A stretch of DNA of 64,000 bases from Lachnospiraceae bacterium (GTDB lineage: Bacteria; Bacillota; Clostridia; Lachnospirales; Lachnospiraceae): contig JABZIZ010000003.1 of NCBI GenBank assembly GCA_015258065.1, positions 134,217-198,216 on the forward strand, read 5' to 3'. The notes beneath the pieces are model-generated. The model was not told the origin of the DNA, made no database searches, and worked only from the letters and a program-made list of their open reading frames with translations. The translations under genes were made by a program, and so were the position numbers. Shown here piece by piece: positions 42,676 through 50,227 of this stretch (the stretch's first letter is position 1; each line of letters opens with the position of its first letter).

Positions 42676-44384
42676 AGAATTTACTCGGATTGAGCGATGA
42701 CGGAGTGCGTGAACTGAAAAGGGGTATCGCTGCCACAGCGATTTCCAATTTAGCGATTATGGCTCCCGTTTCGCTTTTAATGATGGTAACGATGGCGCTT
42801 TTAGATAAAATATGTGGCGGCGAAGGTTTTACCCTCCGGTCAGATGTCATTTTGCTGATGGCAATAGGGCTTTGTGGAATTATCTTTTTAACACAATGGG
42901 TGCAGTACCATCTTACCTATACGGTTGCCTATCGGGAAAGCGCAAACCGGCGAATTACTCTGGCAGAAAAGCTGCGGCGGCTTCCGCTCTCTTTCTTTGG
43001 GCAGCGTGACCTTTCCGACCTGACGTCCACGATGATGGGTGACTGCTCAAAACTGGAACGGATATTCTCAAATGCAGTTCCGGGGCTGTTTGGAACAATC
43101 GTGATGTTCCTTGTGGTTTCCGCCTGCCTGCTCTGTGTCGACTGGCGTATGGGACTTTGCATTGTCCTTCCCGTTCCTGTTGCCGGTGTGATTGTATTTG
43201 CCGGAAGAAGGATGCAGCAGAATGCGGAGGAAAAGAATTACGATGCCTATCGTGCCGCTTATGACGGTGTGCAGGAGTATCTTGATGTAGTTTCTGAACT
43301 TCGTTCTTCTGGAACGGAGCAGGAATATTTAGCCGGAGTAAGAAAAAAACTGGACAATGTAATTGCGTGTGCATTTCGCAATGAGCTTGTTCCCGGTACA
43401 GTAGTTACGCTTGCACAGTTTGTCCTTCGCTTCGGCCTGGTGACGGTGTTGCTTGTAGGTGGGGTTTTAATGACACAGGGAAGCCTCTCTGTTAATATGT
43501 TCCTGTTTTATCTGCTGATAGCAGGCAGGATTTATGAGCCGTTTGGCTCCTGCTTCATGCTGATGGCTGAAATGTTCTCCGCACTGGTCAGTATCCGCCG
43601 GACAAAAGAAATGGAGGCTACTTCGGAACAGACCGGTGCGAATGTCTGCAATAATCAAGGCTTTGATATTGAATTTTCCAATGTGGAATTTTCCTATAAG
43701 GATACCCCTGTGTTGAAAGGCGTTTCCTTTGTAGCAAAGCAGGGGGAAATTACTGCACTTGTAGGACATTCCGGCAGTGGAAAATCAACCGTATCCCGAT
43801 TGGCAGCCCGCTTTTGGGATGCAGATAAGGGAAAGGTTCTGCTCGGCGGCGTGGATGTAAAGACCATAGAGCCGGAGGTGTTGTATCGAAACTACTCCAT
43901 TGTTTTTCAAGATGTTACCCTGTTTGACAATACCATAATGGAAAATATCCGGCTTGGTCGGCAAAACGCCACGGATGAGGAAGTGATAAAAGCTGCTAAA
44001 GCAGCAAGGTGTGAGGAATTTGTCTCCCGCTTGCCGGAGGGGTATCAAAGCAGAATCGGAGAAAACGGCTGTACCCTTTCCGGTGGCGAACGCCAGCGAA
44101 TTTCCATCGCCCGTGCGATTTTGAAGGATGCGCCGGTCATTATTCTGGATGAAGCTACCGCATCTATGGATGTAGAAAATGAAAGCATGGTGCAGGAGGC
44201 GTTATCTGAACTTCTGCGCGATAAAACTGTACTCGTGATTGCCCACCGTATGCGTACTGTGGCAGGGGCAGACAAAATCGTGGTGCTGGAAGATGGCAAG
44301 GTTGCAGAACAGGGCAGACCGGAAGAGTTGATGAAGCATGGTGGTCTTTTCAGCAATATGGTAAGCCTGCAGGCGGGAAGCTAA
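42669..44384 (+). CDS. ABC half-transporter B, copy 2 (permease plus ATPase)
   Basis: A 571-residue partner for the transporter half of the fusion protein, starting 7 bp inside its end. The exporter-fold domain (about 1-310) carries the TSTMMGDCSKLERIFS coupling region, matching copy 1. The ATPase has GHSGSGKST, LSGGERQR, IILDEATASMDVENE and IAHRMRT. It closes transport copy 2. Confidence 0.86.
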   Translation: MLKNLLGLSDDGVRELKRGIAATAISNLAIMAPVSLLMMVTMALLDKICGGEGFTLRSDVILLMAIGLCGIIFLTQWVQYHLTYTVAYRESANRRITLAEKLRRLPLSFFGQRDLSDLTSTMMGDCSKLERIFSNAVPGLFGTIVMFLVVSACLLCVDWRMGLCIVLPVPVAGVIVFAGRRMQQNAEEKNYDAYRAAYDGVQEYLDVVSELRSSGTEQEYLAGVRKKLDNVIACAFRNELVPGTVVTLAQFVLRFGLVTVLLVGGVLMTQGSLSVNMFLFYLLIAGRIYEPFGSCFMLMAEMFSALVSIRRTKEMEATSEQTGANVCNNQGFDIEFSNVEFSYKDTPVLKGVSFVAKQGEITALVGHSGSGKSTVSRLAARFWDADKGKVLLGGVDVKTIEPEVLYRNYSIVFQDVTLFDNTIMENIRLGRQNATDEEVIKAAKAARCEEFVSRLPEGYQSRIGENGCTLSGGERQRISIARAILKDAPVIILDEATASMDVENESMVQEALSELLRDKTVLVIAHRMRTVAGADKIVVLEDGKVAEQGRPEELMKHGGLFSNMVSLQAGS

Positions 44385-44412
44385 TAAGATCATCTGTCAT
44401 ATGTTATGGGTT

Positions 44413-44457
44413 AAAGGACAAGGTAGCACCTTTTTTGCGTGCACTGCCTTGTCCTTT
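44413..44457 (+). terminator. terminator after transport copy 2
   Basis: Perfect 11-bp stem AAAGGACAAGG (44413-44423) with CCTTGTCCTTT (44447-44457), with partly paired bases inside, then ACTATTGATTTTT. It lies 28 bp after the last transporter stop. Confidence 0.7.
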
Positions 44458-44528
44458 ACTATTGATTTTTGGGAGATGTGGGGCAAATCCGCATCCCTTT
44501 GAAGATTGGACGGGAGTCCTTAAACGAA

Positions 44529-44562
44529 TCGGAACCGACGTGACCTGACACGCCGGTTCCGA
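44529..44562. repeat. long interrupted inverted repeat at the right side of the transport locus
   Basis: TCGGAACCG (44529-44537) pairs with CGGTTCCGA (44554-44562). Inside, CGTG and CACG pair around a 6-base loop, with one mismatch between the two stems. No strong T-run follows it directly. It may be an element border, a stability hairpin or a protein site. Confidence 0.5.
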
Positions 44563-44793
44563 ACAAAACACTTTTTACTTCCTTATGGGACGCTGCCTAA
44601 AGCAGAGTCGTTTTTTTTCTCCAGTGAATGCTTCTTTTAAGCTTCTTTACCTATCTTTTCTTCCATGCCAAAAGCCATGATATTTCTTTTGCACTATTAA
44701 ACTGCGGAAAAGCACAGTTTGTCATCTGCCTTGTGATAAGCGAACTGACACAATACAGAGATTTAAGCTTTTCCCCAATGGAATTCACACCCA

Positions 44794-45201
44794 TCATAAC
44801 TTCGCCAAAAACTCTGTCGCGGTCAGTGCTGTAACATCACTTTCCCTGAAATCCTTCTCATTTCTTGTAATAATATAATCAGCATGAATCCTCTTCGCCG
44901 TAGCCGACTGAATGGCATCTTCAAAATCATCCCACTGCATTTCTGCGGCCGAACTCATATCGCTAACATTAAGATTCTCAAATGTAAAAATGAGCGACAG
45001 TTTCTTTAAAACTTCGTTTATTTTCTCTGCATCCAATTCTTTTCGCATCACATAAACCAGATTGGCAAAAGTTAAAGCTGAAACATACCCCTCCGCCTGC
45101 TTCGTCTCACAAATCTTCCAGATTCTAACGGAGTCTGCGAAGTATGGCTGTCTTTTCTGAAGCACATCCAGAAGAGTATTTCCGTCAATTAGTAACTTCA
45201 T
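44794..45201 (-). CDS. PIN-domain toxin of a type II toxin-antitoxin pair
   Basis: A 135-residue PIN-domain ribonuclease, VapC-like. Acidic active-site residues are seen in LLIDGNTLLDVL, the DDFEDAIQSATA block and ADYIITRNEKDF. The first motif reads D-G-N rather than the more usual D-T-N. It overlaps the antitoxin gene by 17 bp. Such toxins cut RNA, often tRNA, when the antitoxin is lost. Confidence 0.82.
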   Translation of the reverse strand: MKLLIDGNTLLDVLQKRQPYFADSVRIWKICETKQAEGYVSALTFANLVYVMRKELDAEKINEVLKKLSLIFTFENLNVSDMSSAAEMQWDDFEDAIQSATAKRIHADYIITRNEKDFRESDVTALTATEFLAKL

Positions 45202-45433
45202 ACTTCTCCTTCAAACTTTGTTCTCTTACCTTGTCTATATCCGTATCACCTTTCAGTATCCCTGCAAGAGAATCCGTTAAATAAGATACTGCCTTTCCTC
45301 GCGGAATAAGCCGACCTACCTCTTTACCATTTTTTGTGACGATAATCTCACTGCCCTCCTGAACCATAGCAAGATACCTGCCAAAGTTGTTCTGCATCTC
45401 CGTTGCTGTAGCAGTTGCTGTATTTCCTATCAT
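45185..45433 (-). CDS. Phd/YefM-family antitoxin
   Basis: An 82-residue antitoxin. The N-terminal ATEMQNNFGRYLAMVQEGSE fold with IIVTKNGKEVGRLIP is characteristic of Phd/YefM DNA-binding domains. The C-terminal third is the flexible toxin-binding part. I chose the ATG at 45433 because GGGAGGT lies upstream; the frame opens 5 codons earlier. It should bind its own promoter, where two palindromes are seen, and neutralise the PIN toxin encoded after it. Confidence 0.84.
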   Translation of the reverse strand: MIGNTATATATEMQNNFGRYLAMVQEGSEIIVTKNGKEVGRLIPRGKAVSYLTDSLAGILKGDTDIDKVREQSLKEKYEVTN

Positions 45434-45453
45434 AGTACCACCTCCCATTTATA

Positions 45454-45486
45454 TTAGCTAATATCAATATATACCTTTTTAGCTAA
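45454..45486 (-). promoter_or_regulatory. paired TTAGCTAA operator of the toxin-antitoxin unit
   Basis: The 8-bp palindrome TTAGCTAA occurs at 45454-45461 and again at 45479-45486, in the leader of the antitoxin gene, start to start 25 bp. Phd/YefM proteins bind such paired palindromes to repress their own operon. Confidence 0.5.
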
Positions 45487-45503
45487 AATTCAAGATTGCC
45501 CTT

Positions 45504-45533
45504 AAAAAAAGCACTGCAAAACTGCAGTGCTTT
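45504..45533 (-). terminator. terminator after the flavoprotein reductase gene
   Basis: Perfect stem AAAGCACTGCA (45508-45518) with TGCAGTGCTTT (45523-45533) and a 4-base loop. On minus it is followed by seven T. It lies about 140 bp after the reductase stop. Confidence 0.8.
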
Positions 45534-45672
45534 ACTTTCGTAAAATCCCCAGTATCAAAAGATGCAGAGGATAGAATGCATAAGTCCTACAAAGATGCCG
45601 TTCCCCATTCGACACAAGTTTTCCTTTTTTCCATTTTTTACAGCATAAACCTCGCACTAGTCTCGTCGAACT

Positions 45673-47040
45673 TTATTTTACCGCCCCAAACAAATCGTTC
45701 AGCGCTTCCGCCATAGTCGGGTGGGTGAAAATCTGGTTTGCAAGCACCGTGTAAGGCTGCTTTGTCATCATCGCTAAAACTATGATATTAATTACTTCGT
45801 GGGACTCTTCACCGAACAAGGTCACGCCCAAAATCTGATTGTTTTCGGCATCTACAACTGCCTTGTACAGTCCGGTTTGATTTCCGAGGATTTTCGCCTT
45901 GGGAATCGCAGTAACCGGTAAGGTCGCCACTTTAATTTTGTAGCCTTTTTCTCTCGCTTCCTTTTCACTGAGTCCCACTCTGGAAAATGTCGGATGAAGA
46001 AAGGCGGAGAAAGCAAGAGGCTGGCGATTATTTCTTTCGTAGCTTCCCTGATTATCCAAAAAGCTCTTTACAATTCGGAAATCATCTAAGGAAACATAGG
46101 TAAACTGCGGCCCTCCGTTCACATCTCCCATAGCAAAAATGTGCGCCTGATTGCTCTGCAGGTGCTCATTTACCTTGATAAAACCTCTTTCAGAAACTTC
46201 CACACCTGCATTTTCCAAGTGCAGCTCTTCCGTGTTCGCCTGTCGACCGGTTGCAACAAGAAAAGCCTCCACGGAAAGCTCTTTCTTTTCGCCATTTACC
46301 GTGTAGGAAAGATGAACCGCCTTTTCATCCTGCGTTACCTGATTCAGTGCGGCATGAAACAGGAAGTCCACTCCCATTGCCTGATAGGAGGAAAATACTT
46401 CCTTCGCTACATCCTCATCTTCTCTCGGTAATATCCGATCTCCCTGATCAATGATCGTAACTTTTGTACCGAACTTCGCATAGCTCGCCGCAAATTCCAG
46501 CCCGATAAAACCACTACCGAGAATCGCCAGGCTCTTCGGGAATTCTTCCAGATCCATCAGCGTTTCGCTGGTATGAATGCGTCTTCCGACTTCCAAGCCG
46601 GGAACACTTGGGATAAACGGTCTTGCACCGGTATTAACAAAGATGCGCTCCGCATAAACTTCAGATACCTCGCTGCCATTCGTAACCTGTACGGTATGCT
46701 CATCTTTAAAAGAAGCCAGTCCATCAAGGACCTCCACATTTTCATTGCTTGCCACCTTGTCGTAATTTGCCTTATTCAGCTTGGCAATCAGTGCTTTCTT
46801 CTGCAAAACGGCATTTTTATAGTATTCCGCGTCACTTTCCCCACTAAATCCTCTTCTGTCCGCAGCAGTTGCCAGAAACTTAGAAGGAATGCAGCCTACA
46901 TTGATGCAGGTTCCACCATACATCAGAGGGGATTTTTCCACCAAAACGGTCGTCTCGCCCTTATTTCCAAGATAATTCGCAAGGGTCTTCCCCGCCTTAC
47001 CAAATCCGATGATTAAGTTTTCTACTTTTTTATTGCTCAT
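45673..47040 (-). CDS. pyridine nucleotide-disulfide oxidoreductase, RclA/mercuric-reductase-like
   Basis: A 455-residue flavoprotein. FAD-binding LIIGFGKAGKTLANYL, the redox-active disulfide in GGTCINVGCIPSK, the NAD(P)-binding AILGSGFIGLEFA, and the second FAD motif IFAMGDVNGG are present, followed by a C-terminal dimerisation domain with HPTMAEALNDLF. The FGKAGKTLA start is typical of RclA-like enzymes, linked to oxidative or metal stress. I chose the ATG at 47040 (MSNKKVEN); a GTG at 47079 with AAAGGAAAG upstream is a serious alternative. Confidence 0.87.
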   Translation of the reverse strand: MSNKKVENLIIGFGKAGKTLANYLGNKGETTVLVEKSPLMYGGTCINVGCIPSKFLATAADRRGFSGESDAEYYKNAVLQKKALIAKLNKANYDKVASNENVEVLDGLASFKDEHTVQVTNGSEVSEVYAERIFVNTGARPFIPSVPGLEVGRRIHTSETLMDLEEFPKSLAILGSGFIGLEFAASYAKFGTKVTIIDQGDRILPREDEDVAKEVFSSYQAMGVDFLFHAALNQVTQDEKAVHLSYTVNGEKKELSVEAFLVATGRQANTEELHLENAGVEVSERGFIKVNEHLQSNQAHIFAMGDVNGGPQFTYVSLDDFRIVKSFLDNQGSYERNNRQPLAFSAFLHPTFSRVGLSEKEAREKGYKIKVATLPVTAIPKAKILGNQTGLYKAVVDAENNQILGVTLFGEESHEVINIIVLAMMTKQPYTVLANQIFTHPTMAEALNDLFGAVK

Positions 47041-47319
47041 GTTCTTCTTGTATGATGTTTTCAGAAGCAAAAACACCACTTTCCTTTCTTTTTAATATCG
47101 TGGTTCAATACATTCAGATACTGTGTACTTTTGATCTTATTCTTATATGAGGGATCAATATATTTTTAATTCTTTGTTCTAATTTATCACATTTTATTGA
47201 ATTTATCCATAAATATTACACATTTTCAACAATCTCCTTCCAAACTCTCCTCTATGCCACTCACCCTGGGAAGTCCTGATTTAGTTTCCGGCTTCTTTTA
47301 CCGATATATTTACGGAATG

Positions 47320-47328
47320 TGCTATGAT
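47320..47328 (+). promoter_or_regulatory. extended -10 upstream of helD
   Basis: TGC-TATGAT, an extended -10, ends 12 bp before the ATG at 47341. If used, the in-frame codons before 47335 cannot be translated. This supports the shorter HelD start. Confidence 0.4.
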
Positions 47329-47340
47329 GGGATAGTTGCA

Positions 47341-49479
47341 ATGACTGGGAATACAGAGATGGAACAAGAGATGAAAGACCCGATTTTTGAAGAAGAGCAG
47401 GCGCACCTGCATACCACCTACCGCACGCTGTGTGAGATGAAGACAGACCTGGAAGACAAGCTGCAGAAACTTGAACAGCAGGCGGCAGAAGAAAAAAATG
47501 ACATCCGGGACAATCTGCGTCTGGATACGGCAGATGATGAGGTTTTAATGGAGTCCTACGCCGAAATGGGGACCTGGAACCGGTATGTGGACAGCATGAA
47601 TGTCACCAGTGATCTGCTGACACACCGGCTAAAAAAACTGGACGTGCTATTAAAGGCACCCTATTTTGCACGGGTCACTCTACAGTTTTCACCGGAGGAA
47701 GAGGCGGAAGACTATTATATCGGCTCTGCTGCCGTGTCAAAAAACAGCGTGGATCCGCTGATCATCGATTGGCGAAGCCCGATTGCGGAAACCTATTACA
47801 ATCAGGAAAACGGTAAAACTTCCTATGAGGTAAACGGAAGGCGAATCGAAGCCGACCTGCTGCTTCGCAGACAGTTTGACCTCAGACAGGATCAGCTGAA
47901 TGCCTACTTCGATACCCAGATCGCCATTGAAGATAAACTCCTCTTACAGTCCCTTTCCAGGCATCAAACCGGCAAAATGAAGGATATTACCGCCCAAATT
48001 CAGAGGGAGCAGAATGCGGTCATCCGACATCCGGACGTCCCCGCTCTTCTTGTAAACGGCATTGCCGGAAGCGGCAAAACGTCCATTCTGCTGCAGCGAA
48101 TCGCCTACTTATTTTACAGGCAGCGCGAAACTTTGCGCCCGGAACAGGTCTGTCTGCTCACGCTCAATCCGGTTTTCCGCGAATACATTGATACTGTGCT
48201 GCCGGATCTGGGTGAGAGCAACCCCAATACCCTGACCTGGGCAGAATTCATGGACGAGAGACATCTCCCCTTCCATGACGGTGCGCATCCCAAAACCAGT
48301 CTCTCTGATCTCACAAGGTTGGAGGAAGCTCTTCCTTCTTATATGCTTGGTCCGGAAGATTTCTTTCCGGTATACCAAAAAGAAAGGCTTCTTTTATCTG
48401 TGCAAAAAATTGCCGAAACAGCGGAAGGCTTCCGGCATTTTGGAACCGGCGTTCGGCTCATCAATGTCCTTTCCCTGGAACTGGAAAATGAGATCAAGAG
48501 AATGATCCGAGGCGGAAACACAAAGGCAGACTCCTCTGCAGATGGCGAGGACGAGGCAGAAGATAACGATGAAGAAGCTGCAGATCCCTTCCAGATCCCC
48601 CTGGATCATGCAAACGAGAACCGCCTGCAAAATGACAACGGAGGTGCTCTGAAAACCCTTCGCACCTGTGCCTTTCTCAATTTCCGTCATATTGCAGAAA
48701 AACTGTTGTACCGGAGCAATGTGACTGCCCTGGAGCTCCTTTACCTGCGCATGCTACTCACCGGAGAGTCAGACAAAAATACCAAATACGTCATGATAGA
48801 TGAGGTACAGGACTATACCGCTGCGCAGCTTCGTCTTCTCCTGCGTTTTTTTCCCAAGGCAAAATTTATGCTACTGGGGGATGAGTTTCAGGCCATTCGA
48901 GAGGATACTGCCACCTTTGCTCAGATCAGAGACCTTTTCTTAGAGGCAAACAGAAAGGTCACGGAACTCAACCTCTTTACCTGCTATCGCTCGACTCCGG
49001 AAATCACGACCCTATTTACCTCGCTGCTACCCAAGGAACTTCGCGTGCATGCTGCTTCGGTACAAAGAGAAGGCACCCCTTGTGAAATCATTTCCTGCTC
49101 TTCCTATGAAGAACAGAATCAGGCGCTTCTGGCTGCCATTTCCCGTATCGACTGCGAGCACGGACTCACCGCCGTCATCTGCAAAAACCACAGGAGCCTG
49201 CAACACATGAGCGAGATCCTGCCTGAAATCCCCATGATTGAAGGAAGCGGCAAGCTTCCCGACCACGGCATTTTTTTAATCGAACTTTCTTATGTCAAAG
49301 GACTGGAGTTCGATCACGTGATCTTGCCTGATCTCACACTGCCCTTGAAATTCTCCGGCGATCAAACCAGATTTGAAGAAGTGGACAAAATGGATCTGCT
49401 CCTCAGACACCGTCTCTATACCACAGTGTCCCGTGCCACGCAAAAGCTGGTCATGCTTTGCCTGCAAGTTTCTCCATAA
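47341..49479 (+). CDS. helD: RNA polymerase recycling motor HelD (superfamily I helicase-like)
   Basis: A protein of about 712 residues. An N-terminal coiled-coil (EEEQAHLHTTYRTLCEMKTD onward) that enters the polymerase secondary channel is followed by DWRSPIAETYY and the ATPase with Walker A NGIAGSGKTS, Walker B MIDEVQDYTAAQ, and motifs LLGDEFQAIRE and TCYRST. An acidic insert (Asp/Glu-rich) lies at about residues 440-460. It removes stalled RNA polymerase from DNA or nucleic acid. The start is uncertain among ATGs at 47341, 47359 and 47371; the longer frame to 47197 covers the likely promoter. Confidence 0.88.
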   Translation: MTGNTEMEQEMKDPIFEEEQAHLHTTYRTLCEMKTDLEDKLQKLEQQAAEEKNDIRDNLRLDTADDEVLMESYAEMGTWNRYVDSMNVTSDLLTHRLKKLDVLLKAPYFARVTLQFSPEEEAEDYYIGSAAVSKNSVDPLIIDWRSPIAETYYNQENGKTSYEVNGRRIEADLLLRRQFDLRQDQLNAYFDTQIAIEDKLLLQSLSRHQTGKMKDITAQIQREQNAVIRHPDVPALLVNGIAGSGKTSILLQRIAYLFYRQRETLRPEQVCLLTLNPVFREYIDTVLPDLGESNPNTLTWAEFMDERHLPFHDGAHPKTSLSDLTRLEEALPSYMLGPEDFFPVYQKERLLLSVQKIAETAEGFRHFGTGVRLINVLSLELENEIKRMIRGGNTKADSSADGEDEAEDNDEEAADPFQIPLDHANENRLQNDNGGALKTLRTCAFLNFRHIAEKLLYRSNVTALELLYLRMLLTGESDKNTKYVMIDEVQDYTAAQLRLLLRFFPKAKFMLLGDEFQAIREDTATFAQIRDLFLEANRKVTELNLFTCYRSTPEITTLFTSLLPKELRVHAASVQREGTPCEIISCSSYEEQNQALLAAISRIDCEHGLTAVICKNHRSLQHMSEILPEIPMIEGSGKLPDHGIFLIELSYVKGLEFDHVILPDLTLPLKFSGDQTRFEEVDKMDLLLRHRLYTTVSRATQKLVMLCLQVSP

Positions 49480-49825
49480 GCCAGTCGCGCATCACCACCG
49501 CATTATTGCGTTCCTCATCTTTTGCCGCATAGAGCAGCACAAGATCCTGCTCTTTCAATGCGTCCTTGCAGGTTTGAATCCATTTCTCCTTCCCGGGCGC
49601 TTCCTCCAGTTCTCTAAGGTAGCGCTCCTTAAATTCCGGAAAGCGCTCCGGAATATGGGAAAAAAATTTCCGCAATTCATTCGAAGGAGCAATTTCTTTC
49701 TCCCAGAGATCCACCTTCGCATCCACCTTTTTGATCCCTCTGGGCCACAACCGATCCACCAAAACACGCAGACCCTGCGCCTGCTCTTTCTCATAAATCC
49801 TTTGACAAATCATCTGATGTTTCAT
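49451..49825 (-). CDS. DUF488 family protein
   Basis: A 124-residue cytosolic protein with the family core RVLVDRLWPRGIKK, VDLWEKEIAPSNELRKFF and the RYLRELEE region, ending in LLYAAKDEERNNAVV. Members of DUF488 are widespread; their function is not known. The ATG at 49825 has GAGGTGAAG before it; the frame opens further upstream without a site. Its 3' end overlaps helD by 29 bp in the convergent direction. Confidence 0.85.
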   Translation of the reverse strand: MKHQMICQRIYEKEQAQGLRVLVDRLWPRGIKKVDAKVDLWEKEIAPSNELRKFFSHIPERFPEFKERYLRELEEAPGKEKWIQTCKDALKEQDLVLLYAAKDEERNNAVVMRDWLMEKLAGKA

Positions 49826-49955
49826 CACTTCACCTCTACGAACGAACCATTTGCTTTTATTCTCAATAGAATTATAGCAAAAAAAAAGAAGATAGATGAC
49901 TATCTCCTCTCCTCTGTCCAAAGGACTCGCACCTTATGGCACATTTTAGTAACAG

Positions 49956-50029
49956 TAGCGAGAGGGGGACTTGAACCCTCGACACCGCGGGTATGAACCG
50001 CGTGCTCTAGCCAGCTGAGCTATCTCGCC
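49956..50029 (-). tRNA. tRNA-Met (anticodon CAT)
   Basis: A 74-nt cloverleaf on minus beginning GGCGAGATAGCTCAGCTGG. The acceptor stem GGCGAGA pairs with TCTCGCT (one G-U). The anticodon stem is CGCGG/CCGCG with loop TTCATAC, so the anticodon is CAT. The T arm contains GGTTCAAGTC. The CCA end is not encoded. An elongator Met tRNA is most likely; a CAT anticodon later modified for Ile cannot be fully excluded. Confidence 0.93.
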
Positions 50030-50162
50030 ATAGAAACACCTCATCGCCTTTGCGACGACTAAGATAATATACATCGTTTCCTCTATCCTTGTCAACTATT
50101 ATTTCCGATTTTTTCCGCAAGTTCTAGAGACAGCTTTCTATCACGGATGGAAGCGCTTTTCC

Positions 50163-50197
50163 GCCGGTTATGGAACTCAGATATCCCCATAACCGGC
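50163..50197. repeat. hairpin downstream of the CydC-like gene
   Basis: An 11-bp perfect stem GCCGGTTATGG (50163-50173) with CCATAACCGGC (50187-50197) and a 13-nt loop. No T-run follows on minus, so it may be a weak terminator or an RNA-stability element for the ABC transcript. Confidence 0.5.
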
Positions 50198-50227
50198 AGT
50201 GATTTGCCACTTCGCCATATTGCTCAC

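Larger units (their letters stand above)
44385..44793. other. intergenic region with terminators and a long hairpin
   Basis: About 400 bp between convergent units. It holds a terminator (44413-44457), a 9+4-bp hairpin (44529-44562), and a second plus-strand terminator-like stem GACGCTGC/GCAGAGTC (44589-44609) followed by eight T. A weak open frame at 44628-44834 overlaps the toxin gene and has no ribosome binding site. I see no other gene. Confidence 0.5.

Noticed and set aside
44628..44834. 68-codon open frame on plus between the transport locus and the toxin gene
   Set aside because: No ribosome binding site, Phe/Ser-rich, and overlaps the PIN toxin gene on the other strand.
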